Source of the DNA: Spisula solida
Lineage: Eukaryota; Mollusca; Bivalvia; Venerida; Mactridae
NCBI GenBank assembly: GCA_947247005.1
Contig: OX365953.1
Span: forward strand, 7,445,001 to 7,509,000
Direction of reading: 5' to 3'
Length of the DNA stretch: 64,000 nucleotides
A model generated the notes under the pieces. It searched no databases. It saw only the letters and a program-made list of their open reading frames with translations, and was not told where the DNA came from. Of this stretch, positions 55,780 through 64,000 are shown piece by piece. Positions within the stretch are counted from its first letter, which is position 1, and every line of letters begins with the position of its first letter. A program made the position numbers and the translations under genes.

Positions 55780-55980
55780 TCTCGTCAGAATCGCACATGA
55801 GCGCGCGGACCAGTGACGTCACTACTTATTGTGTACAAGGGAGACAACTACAACCAAAGTTTAGTTTTATGCTTGACACAGTTGCTTGCCCTTGCATGAC
55901 ATTGAAAATGTCAGGTCGATCACATGACCTGACAGTCAGTTTTCGGTCGATCACGTGTCAAATGAGTTGGAACTGTCAAT
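55780..55980. promoter_or_regulatory. Possible promoter: CRE plus paired E-boxes
   Basis: A CpG-containing segment (GAGCGCGCGGACC) with a perfect GTGACGTCAC (55813-55822) and two copies of GGTCGATCAC(A/G)TG, at 55915-55926 and 55946-55957. No transcript start is evident; it could equally be part of an unrecognised repeat. Confidence 0.35.
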
Positions 55981-56049
55981 GACAGTCATAATGTCTCTCT
56001 CTGGGGCAATGGGACTTTTGCATTGCAGAAAAGAGTGAGGTATAATAAA

Positions 56050-56580
56050 ACTCTTTGTCACAGCCTTTGGAGTTGATTTCCTTAGCTAGTAGAAACACAT
56101 TTCTCAATAAGGGTAAGTTACTATGCCACAAATTTTGGAGTTGCTTCCATTAGGTAGTTGAAACGCATCTCTCAATAAGGGGAAGTAACTATACGTCATA
56201 AGTTTAGGAGTTGCTTCCCTTAGGTAATTGAAACACATCTCTCAATAAGGGGAAGTAATTCTATGTCATAGGTTTTGGAGTTGCTTCCCATAGCTAGTTG
56301 AAACGTTTCTTTCAATAAGGGAAGTAACTCTACATCATAGGATTTGGAGTTGCTTCCCTTTGCTGGTTGAAACACATCTCTCAATAAGGGAAATATCTAC
56401 ATCATAGTTATGACAGAGTTGAGATGTATGGATATTAGTGCAGGGTTGCTTCCCTTTATCAGGTGATACATAGATATACATAAGGGAAAGTAATTTTGAT
56501 TCATAGATATTGGTGCAGAGTTGCTTCCCTTTAATAGTTGATGCACTAATCATCACTAAAGGGGAGTAACTCTGCATCAG
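56050..56580. repeat. ~60-80-bp minisatellite (about 8 units)
   Basis: Units share GGAGTTGCTTCCCTTAG, GTTGAAACACATCTCTCAAT and AAGGGGAAGTAACT. TTCCCTT and AAGGGAA in each unit make it partly self-complementary. Confidence 0.85.
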
Positions 56581-56919
56581 AAATCAATTTGATTGGATTA
56601 TGATAAAAAATGTGATGCTTTGTAACTAGGACTAGTAGGTTATATGCTCAATTGTGACGACATTACCACAGTTTGCTTTGTTTATATGTGATCCATTCTT
56701 TCATGTGCATAATTTGTTCTTGTCCTGAACAAAAACTTTTGTTTGTATTCTGTTTTCTTTATTTGATAGATGAACTGTTTTCACACAATAACAACTAAAC
56801 TTATTACTACACTCCGTGTTAAGAAAAACAATGATAATAATCTAGTGATTTATCGGCGTGGCGTAATATGGAACAAAATCTAGAACATGACAGCTACAAG
56901 GGTCCTAAAAGTGAAAATA

Positions 56920-57020
56920 ACCCATGAATCTGGATTTGCTGTGCTGGAAAAAATGAACTTTTCTGACAAAAATAAAAGTTATTTGATGAAAATATTCATA
57001 GTATTGACTAAGTTATCATC
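56920..57020. mobile_element. Family D internal fragment
   Basis: AATCTGGATTTGCTGTGCTGG and CAAAAATAAAAGTTATTTGATG match family D. Both ends are lost. Confidence 0.45.
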
Positions 57021-57244
57021 AAATGAAATTTCTGAAGCTGGCAATCAGATTTTTTTTATGAAGGGATGTCTGATTATGACATGCTTAACACAGCTGCTGA
57101 TAATTAATACTGATGTTTTGTTTCGTAGAATGTTTTTACTGGTACCCTATTATAATGTTATATGTACATAGCTATACTCATGTCATAGAGTTAAGTATAT
57201 TATGTATTATATTTTTTATTAGCATACAATTTAAGGTTGGGTTT

Positions 57245-57540
57245 TTATGCCCCACCATCTACTGATGCAGGAGGCATATAGTGATTGTCCTGTCCATTCG
57301 TCTGTGTGTCCGTCCAAAAATGTCAACCAAAACTTTCAAGTTGTTGAAACTGAAATATTTTTTGAAGTCCATTAAGGCATTGTTTTCAAACTAGTCAAAC
57401 TTCTTTCCCATCATAAACTCCTTACATTGACAAAGCTATGTAGCACTATCAAATATTTTAACAAAATTATGACCCCTGATTGACCTAGTTAGTTTTTATG
57501 GACAAGGGCATAAGCATTTATTGAAAGCAGTCTTTTTGCT
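57245..57540 (+). mobile_element. Pearl-like element, diverged
   Basis: TATGCCCCACCATCTACTGA / TGCAGGAGGCATA hairpin, GTGTGTCCGTCC, then ATTGACCTAGTTAG text, closing with AAGGGCATAAGCATTTATTG. It is the same layout as 54900. Confidence 0.65.
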
Positions 57541-57636
57541 TTATTTTGGGTAATGTATGAAGAGTGATTGAAAACAAGTCAATTCCTTGCTATCATAGTT
57601 ACACATTATTTTCTAATATTAATTTGTTGCATACAG

Positions 57637-57753
57637 GATCAGTCTTCTCCCCCTCAAACCTCACATGTCTTTGAAGACCCATCAAAATGGTCTTTGATGA
57701 TACACGGTCTCTATAACAGATTAGATAATATACACTGCCCAACAAAAATATGA
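57637..57753 (+). CDS. Candidate terminal exon, product unknown
   Basis: Following a GCATACAG acceptor, an open frame of 38 codons has markedly more C than its surroundings and ends TGA at 57751-57753. It reads DQSSPPQTSHVFEDPSKWSL and continues MIHGLYNRLDNIHC. The sequence is not low-complexity and matches none of the local repeat families. No partner exon with compatible phase was found upstream in the window, and I do not recognise the family. It could be a last exon of an unseen gene or a chance frame. Confidence 0.25.
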   Translation, partial: DQSSPPQTSHVFEDPSKWSLMIHGLYNRLDNIHCPTKI

Positions 57754-58274
57754 ATGCGAAGGTAATTTCCCCATTTACTCATCTGAGCAGTGAAGCAACA
57801 ATATTTTTGAAGACAAGGAATAATTTTGTTTTTTAAATGCATAAACCATTGATTGGTACTCTAAGTTTCTTTGTCCAGCTTGAAAGGTAACTTTATCATA
57901 AAAAGATGGAAATTTCAGCCTTTTGGATTACACGGTTATTCTAATGCAGAACATCTTCATCTTTACTTCTATCTCTTTTTTCCAGGTTTAGTCAATCGTG
58001 TTTTAGAAACTGGTATAATTGTGACCATCTGATTAACAGAAATTGAATAATTTAACCAAGTTTAATTTTGCAACTGTATAGATGGGCACTGTAATTGATA
58101 ATGTTCTGATTGGTGATAGAATGTTTGGTCTTTGTTTGCAACAGGTTTTGCCATAGTGGTGTTTGTTTGCAACAGGTTTGTTTTGCTGTACACTGTCTTG
58201 TACTTTGGATCTTGCCATTTTGCTGCTTTACTGCCAGACCATATTATCATCAAATCTTTCTATCCTAGTACAAA

Positions 58275-58440
58275 CCGTGATCTCCCCAAACATCTCAATT
58301 TTTTTAGTTTAATTTTCTTGACTCAAAAAGTTGTTATCACAAAATGAAACATAGTGCTGAATTTATTTCAGTAGAATTTAAGAGCTGCAACATAAGATTT
58401 GTCTTAAAACACATAATTATATAATAGTGTGTAAATGAAT
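58275..58440. mobile_element. Family C relic
   Basis: CCGTGATCTCCCCAAACATC and TTTATTTCAGTAGAATTTAAG with AGAGCTGCAACATAAG match the left half of family C. The right end is absent. Confidence 0.4.
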
Positions 58441-58779
58441 ATTTTGGCTGGTTAGAATGTTAGCAAATTTCCAAAAATTTCAGACATTTGGCCTGTGGAA
58501 ATGTTAGCTATATTTTCTATTTCATAGTCGAGTACATGTACCAAGTTGGCCAAAATTCACGCTAAATCAATAGTGTCGAATTTTATAAATTTGCTAGTAA
58601 ATTGGTGAAATCACAAATATTGCCATGTCGTTAACTGAACCACTCACTCATATTTTTTCTGTAAAATGGTAGATAATCATATGATGCAGTTATTGTATTA
58701 TATTGAGTGTAACTTAATGTTTTCCACAATGCAAGCGTTTGTTATGCTCGTCTATGTCTTAAAATACTCATAAATAAAG

Positions 58780-58960
58780 TAAATCAAGACAAACTCCAGG
58801 ATTGTTCAACGTTTCGACTATATTGTCTTCATCAGGAATAATAAAAATAAACAACAAAGAAATAAACAACGTCATGGGTTATGACGTCATAAAAGATGAC
58901 GTTACGTTTGGCGTAAAAAAAGTTACAAACGTTTTGGCGTAAAAAATGAAGTCAATAGAT
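58780..58960 (-). mobile_element. Retroelement-like fragment with hammerhead-type core
   Basis: On the - strand, 58835-58811 reads CTGATGA, then a stem GAC / GTC with loop AATATA, then GAAAC, the conserved core layout of a hammerhead ribozyme. ACGTTGAACAATCCTGG follows. Such motifs with short stem II are known in Penelope-like retroelements. Stem III is weak here (a C/A mismatch), so activity is uncertain. To the right are several ATGACGTCAT and TTTGGCGTAAAAAA repeats. Confidence 0.45.
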
Positions 58961-59329
58961 ACAGGATCAAAAAGATTCAAAAGATTTAAAATACTCATGA
59001 CTTAATAGATTTCTTATTTGTATGGTTGGTCATCAATTTTATGACTTAATAGATTTCTTATTCGTTTGGTTGGTCATCAATTTTCTCTAACTAATACATG
59101 ATATGTAATCTTGTAAGTGTTTCTGTTGTTCATTGCTGCTGATCCTGACAGGCAAACCTGCATGGTCTCATAATTCACCCACCTTTCCAGTTCCATATGC
59201 AGGGCGTTTTATTGCAGGACTAAGTTTCGCTTTTTATCTGCTTCAAGTTTTGTAGTATTACTTGAGTTGTCATTCCTGGTGCATGTTCTACATTCAGTTG
59301 ATTATTTTGTATATACACATATATTTTAT

Positions 59330-59690
59330 TATTCCCACCTACCACATTAAAGATAGATGGGTTAAATTGCTTTGCTCATGTCTGTCGGCCTGTTTGTGTG
59401 CCTGTCGAAAGTCCAGATAATATCCAGTCAGTAACAGTTGGTCCTTGGACTATTAAACTTTACAGTGATGTTGGTTGTTATCCATAGATGACCCCTATTG
59501 ATTCTGAGGTCATTATGTCTAATGCCAGTGTGTCTGTCGGAAGTCCGGATGGTATCCAATCAATGAGTTTTAAACCGTTGGTCCCTCACCTTGGATCCTC
59601 AAACTTTACAGTGATGTTGGTCCTCATCTGTAGATGACCCCTATTGATTCAGAGGCCAAAAGTCAAAGTCATAAAATAACTATTTTTGCT
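59330..59690 (+). mobile_element. Pearl-like element, diverged
   Basis: TTATTCCCACCTACC, then GGGTTAAATTGCTTTGCTC, GTCTGTCGGCCTGTTTG and two rounds of AACTTTACAGTGATGTTGG with GATGACCCCTATTGATTC. Confidence 0.5.
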
Positions 59691-60215
59691 GCCAATTTGG
59701 TTCATACATGTTTTACCGACATGGCTCGTTTTATTGTACACTGTTGTATCCATTGTGTATTTTTGTTATTGACTTTGTTATTTGTTGAATATAAATGCAA
59801 TTGTGTAACTTTGTGTGATCATTCGTCCCTTTGGCGCAACAAGGTTGTATCTCTCTATATAATATATAGTAATTAGATACAACATTGTTGTGTGAAAGTG
59901 ATCATTTAATTGTATATGTACACATGATTATCAGTCATTGTAGAAATTCCTGTATCATGCATTATAATATAAATAAATAAAAATGTAAATTTGAAATATA
60001 GTTGTGTTCGTGCTTTTAAGTCGCTGTGAAAGACGTTCAACTTATAAAGCACACTGTACATGGCTCATAGACAGACATGGCTCTTTGTTTATATGAATGA
60101 CTGGGACAGTAGCTATCCATTTAACATTTTAAAAAAGATTCTTCCGAGTTCTCACTTATAAATTTGTTATTTATTGCCACCAACACAGTAAACATATCTG
60201 GTAACAGAAGGCGGG

Positions 60216-60285
60216 TTAGTCTGGTTCCTGTCCCAAATCTTGCAGTTTAATGTAATGTAAGATTTATGGACGGGAACCAGACTAA
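60216..60285. repeat. 70-bp inverted repeat (hairpin) with TTAGTCTGGTTCC arms
   Basis: TTAGTCTGGTTCCTGTCC pairs with GGACGGGAACCAGACTAA (one mismatch) around a 34-bp loop. It may be a very small MITE. Confidence 0.75.
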
Positions 60286-60299
60286 AAGGAAGTTGCAAC

Positions 60300-60700
60300 C
60301 ATTTAATGAGACGTCCATTGTCTATTTAATGTCAGTACCCCCTGGTCGTGAAGTACTGCCAACAACAGCCAGATGATACATGAAAAGATAATTATCGGAC
60401 AGAGAAGGCAGCTCCCATCAGAAACCACAGATAATGAACTACTGAACAGCTTCAAAAACACGACATCCCACGCCGACAGCATGTTGCCTCATTCAAACAA
60501 ACGCGGAGCACAAGCTAGAAGATAAGAACAAATCAAAAGTACGGACAAGCACCACATGGATAACCCAAAAACCGCACAGTCTGAGCCTATCAACAGATCC
60601 AGTGTACAATTCATGCGCTTTTGAAGGATGCTAAACTGCCTTATGCTGGACAACAAAATTACAAAAGGGCACAGTGGCCAAAACTACTTTGTAATGAACC
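60300..60700. other. Unassigned, G+C-richer stretch
   Basis: This stretch has clearly less A+T and more A/C than its surroundings. A 50-codon frame at 60373-60525 starts MIHEKIIIGQRRQLPSETTD. No repeat family or protein family is recognised on either strand. It may be a relic of an element that carried the array to the right. Confidence 0.35.
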
Positions 60701-60714
60701 CGCTTGCAGTGAGC

Positions 60715-62385
60715 GTCCGTCCGATTTTGTCTGGACCATAACTTTGTTATGCTTTGACCAATCTTGCTTATATGTTCATTTCCATGAGGAGGGGTGTCAT
60801 GCCCAACCCCCAGGTACCTATCTCAAAGGTCAAGGTCACCGTTGGAGGTCAAAGGTCAAATTGAAGCTTATCCGGACCATAACTTTGTCATACATCAACC
60901 AATCTTTCTTATATTTGGCATGAATGTTAACCTCCATGAGGCGGAGTGTCATGCCCAACCCCAAGGTCCCTATCTCAAAGGTCAAGGTCACAGATGGAGT
61001 CAAAGGTCAAATTGAAGCTTGTCCGGACCATCACTTTGACATACATTGACCAATCTTTCTTATATTTTGCATGAATGTGCACCTCCATGAGGCGGAGTGT
61101 CATGCCCAACCCCATGTTCCTATCTCAAAGGTCAAGGTCACAGTTGGAGGTCAAAGGTGAAATTGAAGCTTGTCAAGACCATTACTTTGTCATACACAGA
61201 CCAATCTTTCTTATATTTGGCATGAATGTTCACCTCCATGAGGCGGAGTGTCATGCCCAACCCCCAGATTCCTATCTCAAAGGTCAAGGTCATCGTTGGA
61301 GGTAAATTGTTAAATTGAAGCTTGTCCGGAGCCTAACTTTGTCATACATTGACCAATCTTTCTCATATTTGGCATGAATTTTAAACTCTATGAGGCAGAG
61401 TGTCATGCCCAACCCACAGGTTCCTCACTCAAAGGTCAAGGTCAGTGTTGGAGATCAAAGGTCAAATTGAAGCTTGTCCGGACCATTACTTTGTCATACA
61501 TTGACCAATCTTTCTTATATTTGACATGAATGTTCACCTCCATGAGGCAGAGTGTCATGCCCAACTCCCAGGTTCCTATCTCAAAGGTCAAGGTCACAGT
61601 TGGAGGTCAAAGGTAAAATTGAAGCTTGTCAAGACTATTACTTTGTCATACACTGACCAATCTTTCTTATATTTGGCATGAATGTTCACCTCCATGAGGG
61701 GGAGTGTCATGCCCAACCCCCAGGTTCCTATATCAAAGGTCAAGGTCACCATTGGAGGTCAAATGTTAAATTAAAGCTTGTCCGGAGCCTAACTTTGTCA
61801 TACATTGACCAATCTTTCTTATATTTGGCATGAATGTTAAACTCTATGAGGCAGAGTGTCATGCCCAATCCTCAGGTTCCTATCTCAAAGGTCCAGGTCA
61901 GTGTTGGAGATCAAAGGTCAAATTGAAGCTTGTCCGGACCATTACTTTGTCATACATTGACCAATCTTTCTTATATTTGGCATGAATGTTAACCTCCATG
62001 AGGTGGAGTGTCATGCCTGACCCCCAGGTTCCTATCTCAAAGGTCAGAGTCACCGTTGGAGGTCAAAGGTGAAATTGAAGCTTGTCCAGACCATAACTTC
62101 GTCATACATTGACCAATCTTTCTTATATTTGGCATGAATGTTAACCTCTATGAGGCAGAGTGTTTTGCCCAACCCTCAGGTTCCTATCTCAAAGGTCAAG
62201 GTCAGTGTTGGAGGTCAAAGGTCAAATTGAAGTTTGTCCGGACCATGACTTTGTCATACATTGACCAATCTTTCTTATATTTGGCATGAATGTTCACCTC
62301 CATGAGGCGGAGTGTCATGTCCAACCCCCAGGTTCCTATATCGAAGTTCAAGGTCACTGTTTGAGGTCTAAGTTCAAATTGATGG
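60715..62385. repeat. ~152-bp tandem array (about 11 units), pearl-like core F
   Basis: It starts at GAGCGTCCGTCCGATTTTG. Each unit contains ACCAATCTTTCTTATATTTG, GGCATGAATGTTCACCTCC, ATGAGGCGGAGTGTCATGCC and CAAAGGTCAAGGTCACCG. The units are highly alike, pointing to recent amplification or ongoing homogenisation. AAGGTCAAGGTCA resembles nuclear-receptor half-site pairs, though this is probably coincidental. Frames across the units are not genes. Confidence 0.92.
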
Positions 62386-62404
62386 CTAATTTATGTTGTA
62401 GCCA

Positions 62405-62500
62405 TTTTTATACGCCCATTTCAAAAAGGGACGTATTATGGGAACACCCTTGGCAGGCAAGCTGGCGGACGGGAGGGCGGGCGGACGGGAGGGCGGGCGG
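62405..62500 (+). mobile_element. Hairpin and GGAC/GGGC-rich head of array G
   Basis: TACGCCCATTTCAAAAAGGG / ACGTATTATGGG, then GGCGGACGGGAGGGCGGGC repeated. The same head layout as the other pearl-like elements. Confidence 0.65.
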
Positions 62501-62514
62501 GCCTCAGCGTCCAG

Positions 62515-63886
62515 CAGTTTGTCTGTACTATAGCGCTCAGAGTTTTCATCCGATCGTCTTCAAACTTTGTGACAATGCTTATGGCCATGATCTAGGTTAA
62601 GTTCGATTATGGGCCAAATAGGCCTTGGCCTTATTTGGTTATGGGCCTTTAATTACCAAATAAGTATGAAATTGGCCTTGTCTGTGCTCTAACGCAAACA
62701 GTTTTCATCCGATCGTCTTCAAACTTTGTGACAATGCTTATGGCCATGATCTAGGTTAAGTTCGATTATGGGCCAAATAGGCCTTGGCCTTATTTGGTTA
62801 TGGGCCTTTAATTACCAAATAAGTATGAAATTGGCCTTGTCTGTGCTCTAACGCAAACAGTTTTCATCCGATCGTCTTCAAACTTTGTGACAATGCTTAT
62901 GGCCATAATATCTAGGCCAAGTTTGATCAAGGGCCAAATCAGCCTAGGCTTTATTTGGTTATGGGCCTTTAATTACCAAATAAGTATGAAATTGGCCTTG
63001 TCTGTGCTCTAACGCAAACAGTTTTCATCCGATCGTCTCAAACTTTGTTACAATGCTTATGGGCATAATATCTAGGCCAAGTTCGATTATAGGCCAAATC
63101 GGCCTAGGCCTTATTTCGTTATGGGCCTTTAATTACCAAATAAGTATGAAATAGGCCTTGTCTGTGCTCTAACGCAAACAGTTTTCATATGATGGTCTTC
63201 AAACTTTGTGACAATGCTTATGGCCATGATATCTAGGCCAAGTTCGATCATGGGCCGAATCAGCCTAGGCCTTATTTGGTTATGGGCCTTTAATTACCAA
63301 ATAAATATGAAATTGGCTTTGTCTGTGCTCTAACACAAACAGTTTTCATATGATGGTCTTCAAATTTGTGACAATGCTTATGGCCATAATATCTAGGCCA
63401 AGTTTGATCATGGGCCAAATCAGCCTAGGCTTTATTTGGTTATGGGCCTTAAATTACCAAATAAGTATGAAATTGGCCTTGTCTGTGCTCTAACGCAAAC
63501 AGTTTTCATCCGATCGTCTTCAAACTTTGTGACAATGCTTATGGCCATGATATCTAGGTTAAGTTCGATTATGGGCCAAATAGGCCTTGGCCTTATTTGG
63601 TTATGGGCCTTTAATTACCAAATAAGTATGAAATTGGCCTTGTCTGTGCTCTAACGCAAACAGTTTTCATCCGATCGTCTTCAAACTTTGTGACAATGCT
63701 TATGGGCATAATATCTAAGCCAAGTGCGATTATAGGCCAAATCGGCCTAGGCCTTATATGGCTATGGGCCTTTAATTACCAAATAAGTATGAAATAGGCT
63801 TTGTATGTGCTCTAACGCAAACAGTTTTCATTCGATCATCTTCAAACTTTGTGACAATGCTTATGGGCATAATATCTAGGCCAAAT
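62515..63886. repeat. ~160-bp tandem array (about 9 units), pearl-like core G
   Basis: Each unit contains GTGCTCTAACGCAAACAG, TTTTCATCCGATCGTCTTC, AACTTTGTGACAATGCTTATGG and GGCCTTTAATTACCAAATAAG. Units are nearly identical. Inverted GGCCAAAT / ATTTGGTTATGGGCC motifs lie in each. The array stops abruptly at about 63886. Confidence 0.92.
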
Positions 63887-64000
63887 GTTTTGAAACAGGC
63901 TGTTTATAAAAAGAGGATGTATTTGAATAAATTTAATGCCAATAGGTCTGCTGCAAACTGGGAAAAGTTTAGAAAACAGAGAAATTTAGTTACAAAACTA
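63887..64000 (+). CDS. LINE ORF2 fragment, runs off the window
   Basis: An open frame of 38 codons reads VLKQAVYKKRMYLNKFNANR and then SAANWEKFRKQRNLVTKL. The pattern (basic helix, W..FR.QRN.V.KL) is the linker between endonuclease and reverse transcriptase in non-LTR retrotransposons. The frame is open to the window edge. Its left side is cut by array G, so either the LINE is 5'-truncated here or the array element inserted into it. Confidence 0.65.

Noticed and set aside
60240..60700. Aspartyl-protease-like text (LDLLIGSDCAVF) on the - strand near 60570-60610
   Set aside because: Only a short match to the retroelement motif; the neighbouring sequence does not continue as any known protease or polymerase.
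60800..62380. Array of nuclear-receptor sites (AAGGTCAAGGTCA)
   Set aside because: The motif is part of a repeat unit found widely in such elements; there is no evidence of regulatory use.
60621..62600. Several overlapping frames of 70-104 codons
   Set aside because: They are translations of successive 152-bp tandem units (repeated MNVHLHEAECHAQPPG text), not genes.

Overview
This 64 kb window is A+T-rich animal nuclear DNA with GT-AG introns. The interspersed repeats (hairpin ends plus CCGT-type microsatellite plus about 150-bp tandem units, tRNA-derived SINEs and many short inverted-repeat elements) suggest a mollusc, most likely a bivalve. That taxonomic call is inference; no species is assigned.

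Three protein-coding genes could be rebuilt exon by exon, and every junction keeps the reading frame. (1) The 3' two thirds of CLUH (clustered mitochondria protein homolog) lies on the + strand as 18 exons between 8673 and 27922. They encode the last 801 residues; the 5' exons must lie left of the window. (2) A PIF/Harbinger-type nuclease gene (HARBI1-like) lies on the - strand at 8328-2445. It has five coding exons, 352 aa and a complete DDE triad, and probably sits inside an upstream CLUH intron. (3) A complete RAB35 small GTPase gene lies on the + strand, six coding exons from 38902 to 50029, 204 aa. It has a CpG-containing promoter region with an NRF1-like palindrome.

Layout: 1-2440 repeats; 2445-8328 antisense HARBI1-like gene; 8673-27922 CLUH with repeat-packed introns; 27923-38600 CLUH 3' UTR followed by repeats; 38600-50029 RAB35; 50030-60700 intergenic DNA with many short elements, one candidate orphan exon, one possible promoter and a hammerhead-like motif; 60700-63886 two long tandem arrays (about 152-bp and 160-bp units) that abut the start of a LINE open frame running off the right edge.

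The three genes have no obvious joint function. CLUH binds mRNAs for mitochondrial proteins, RAB35 controls endosomal recycling, and the HARBI1-like gene is a transposase or a domesticated relative. The most unusual features are: a 79-bp tandem triplication that copies the end of a CLUH exon with its 5' splice site; a hairpin element whose four intronic copies all end 17-85 nt before a 3' splice site; deeply nested elements; a hammerhead-like core; and two minisatellites built from CCAAT boxes. Repeat edges are by eye and good to roughly 10 bp; exon edges are base-exact from frame and splice signals.
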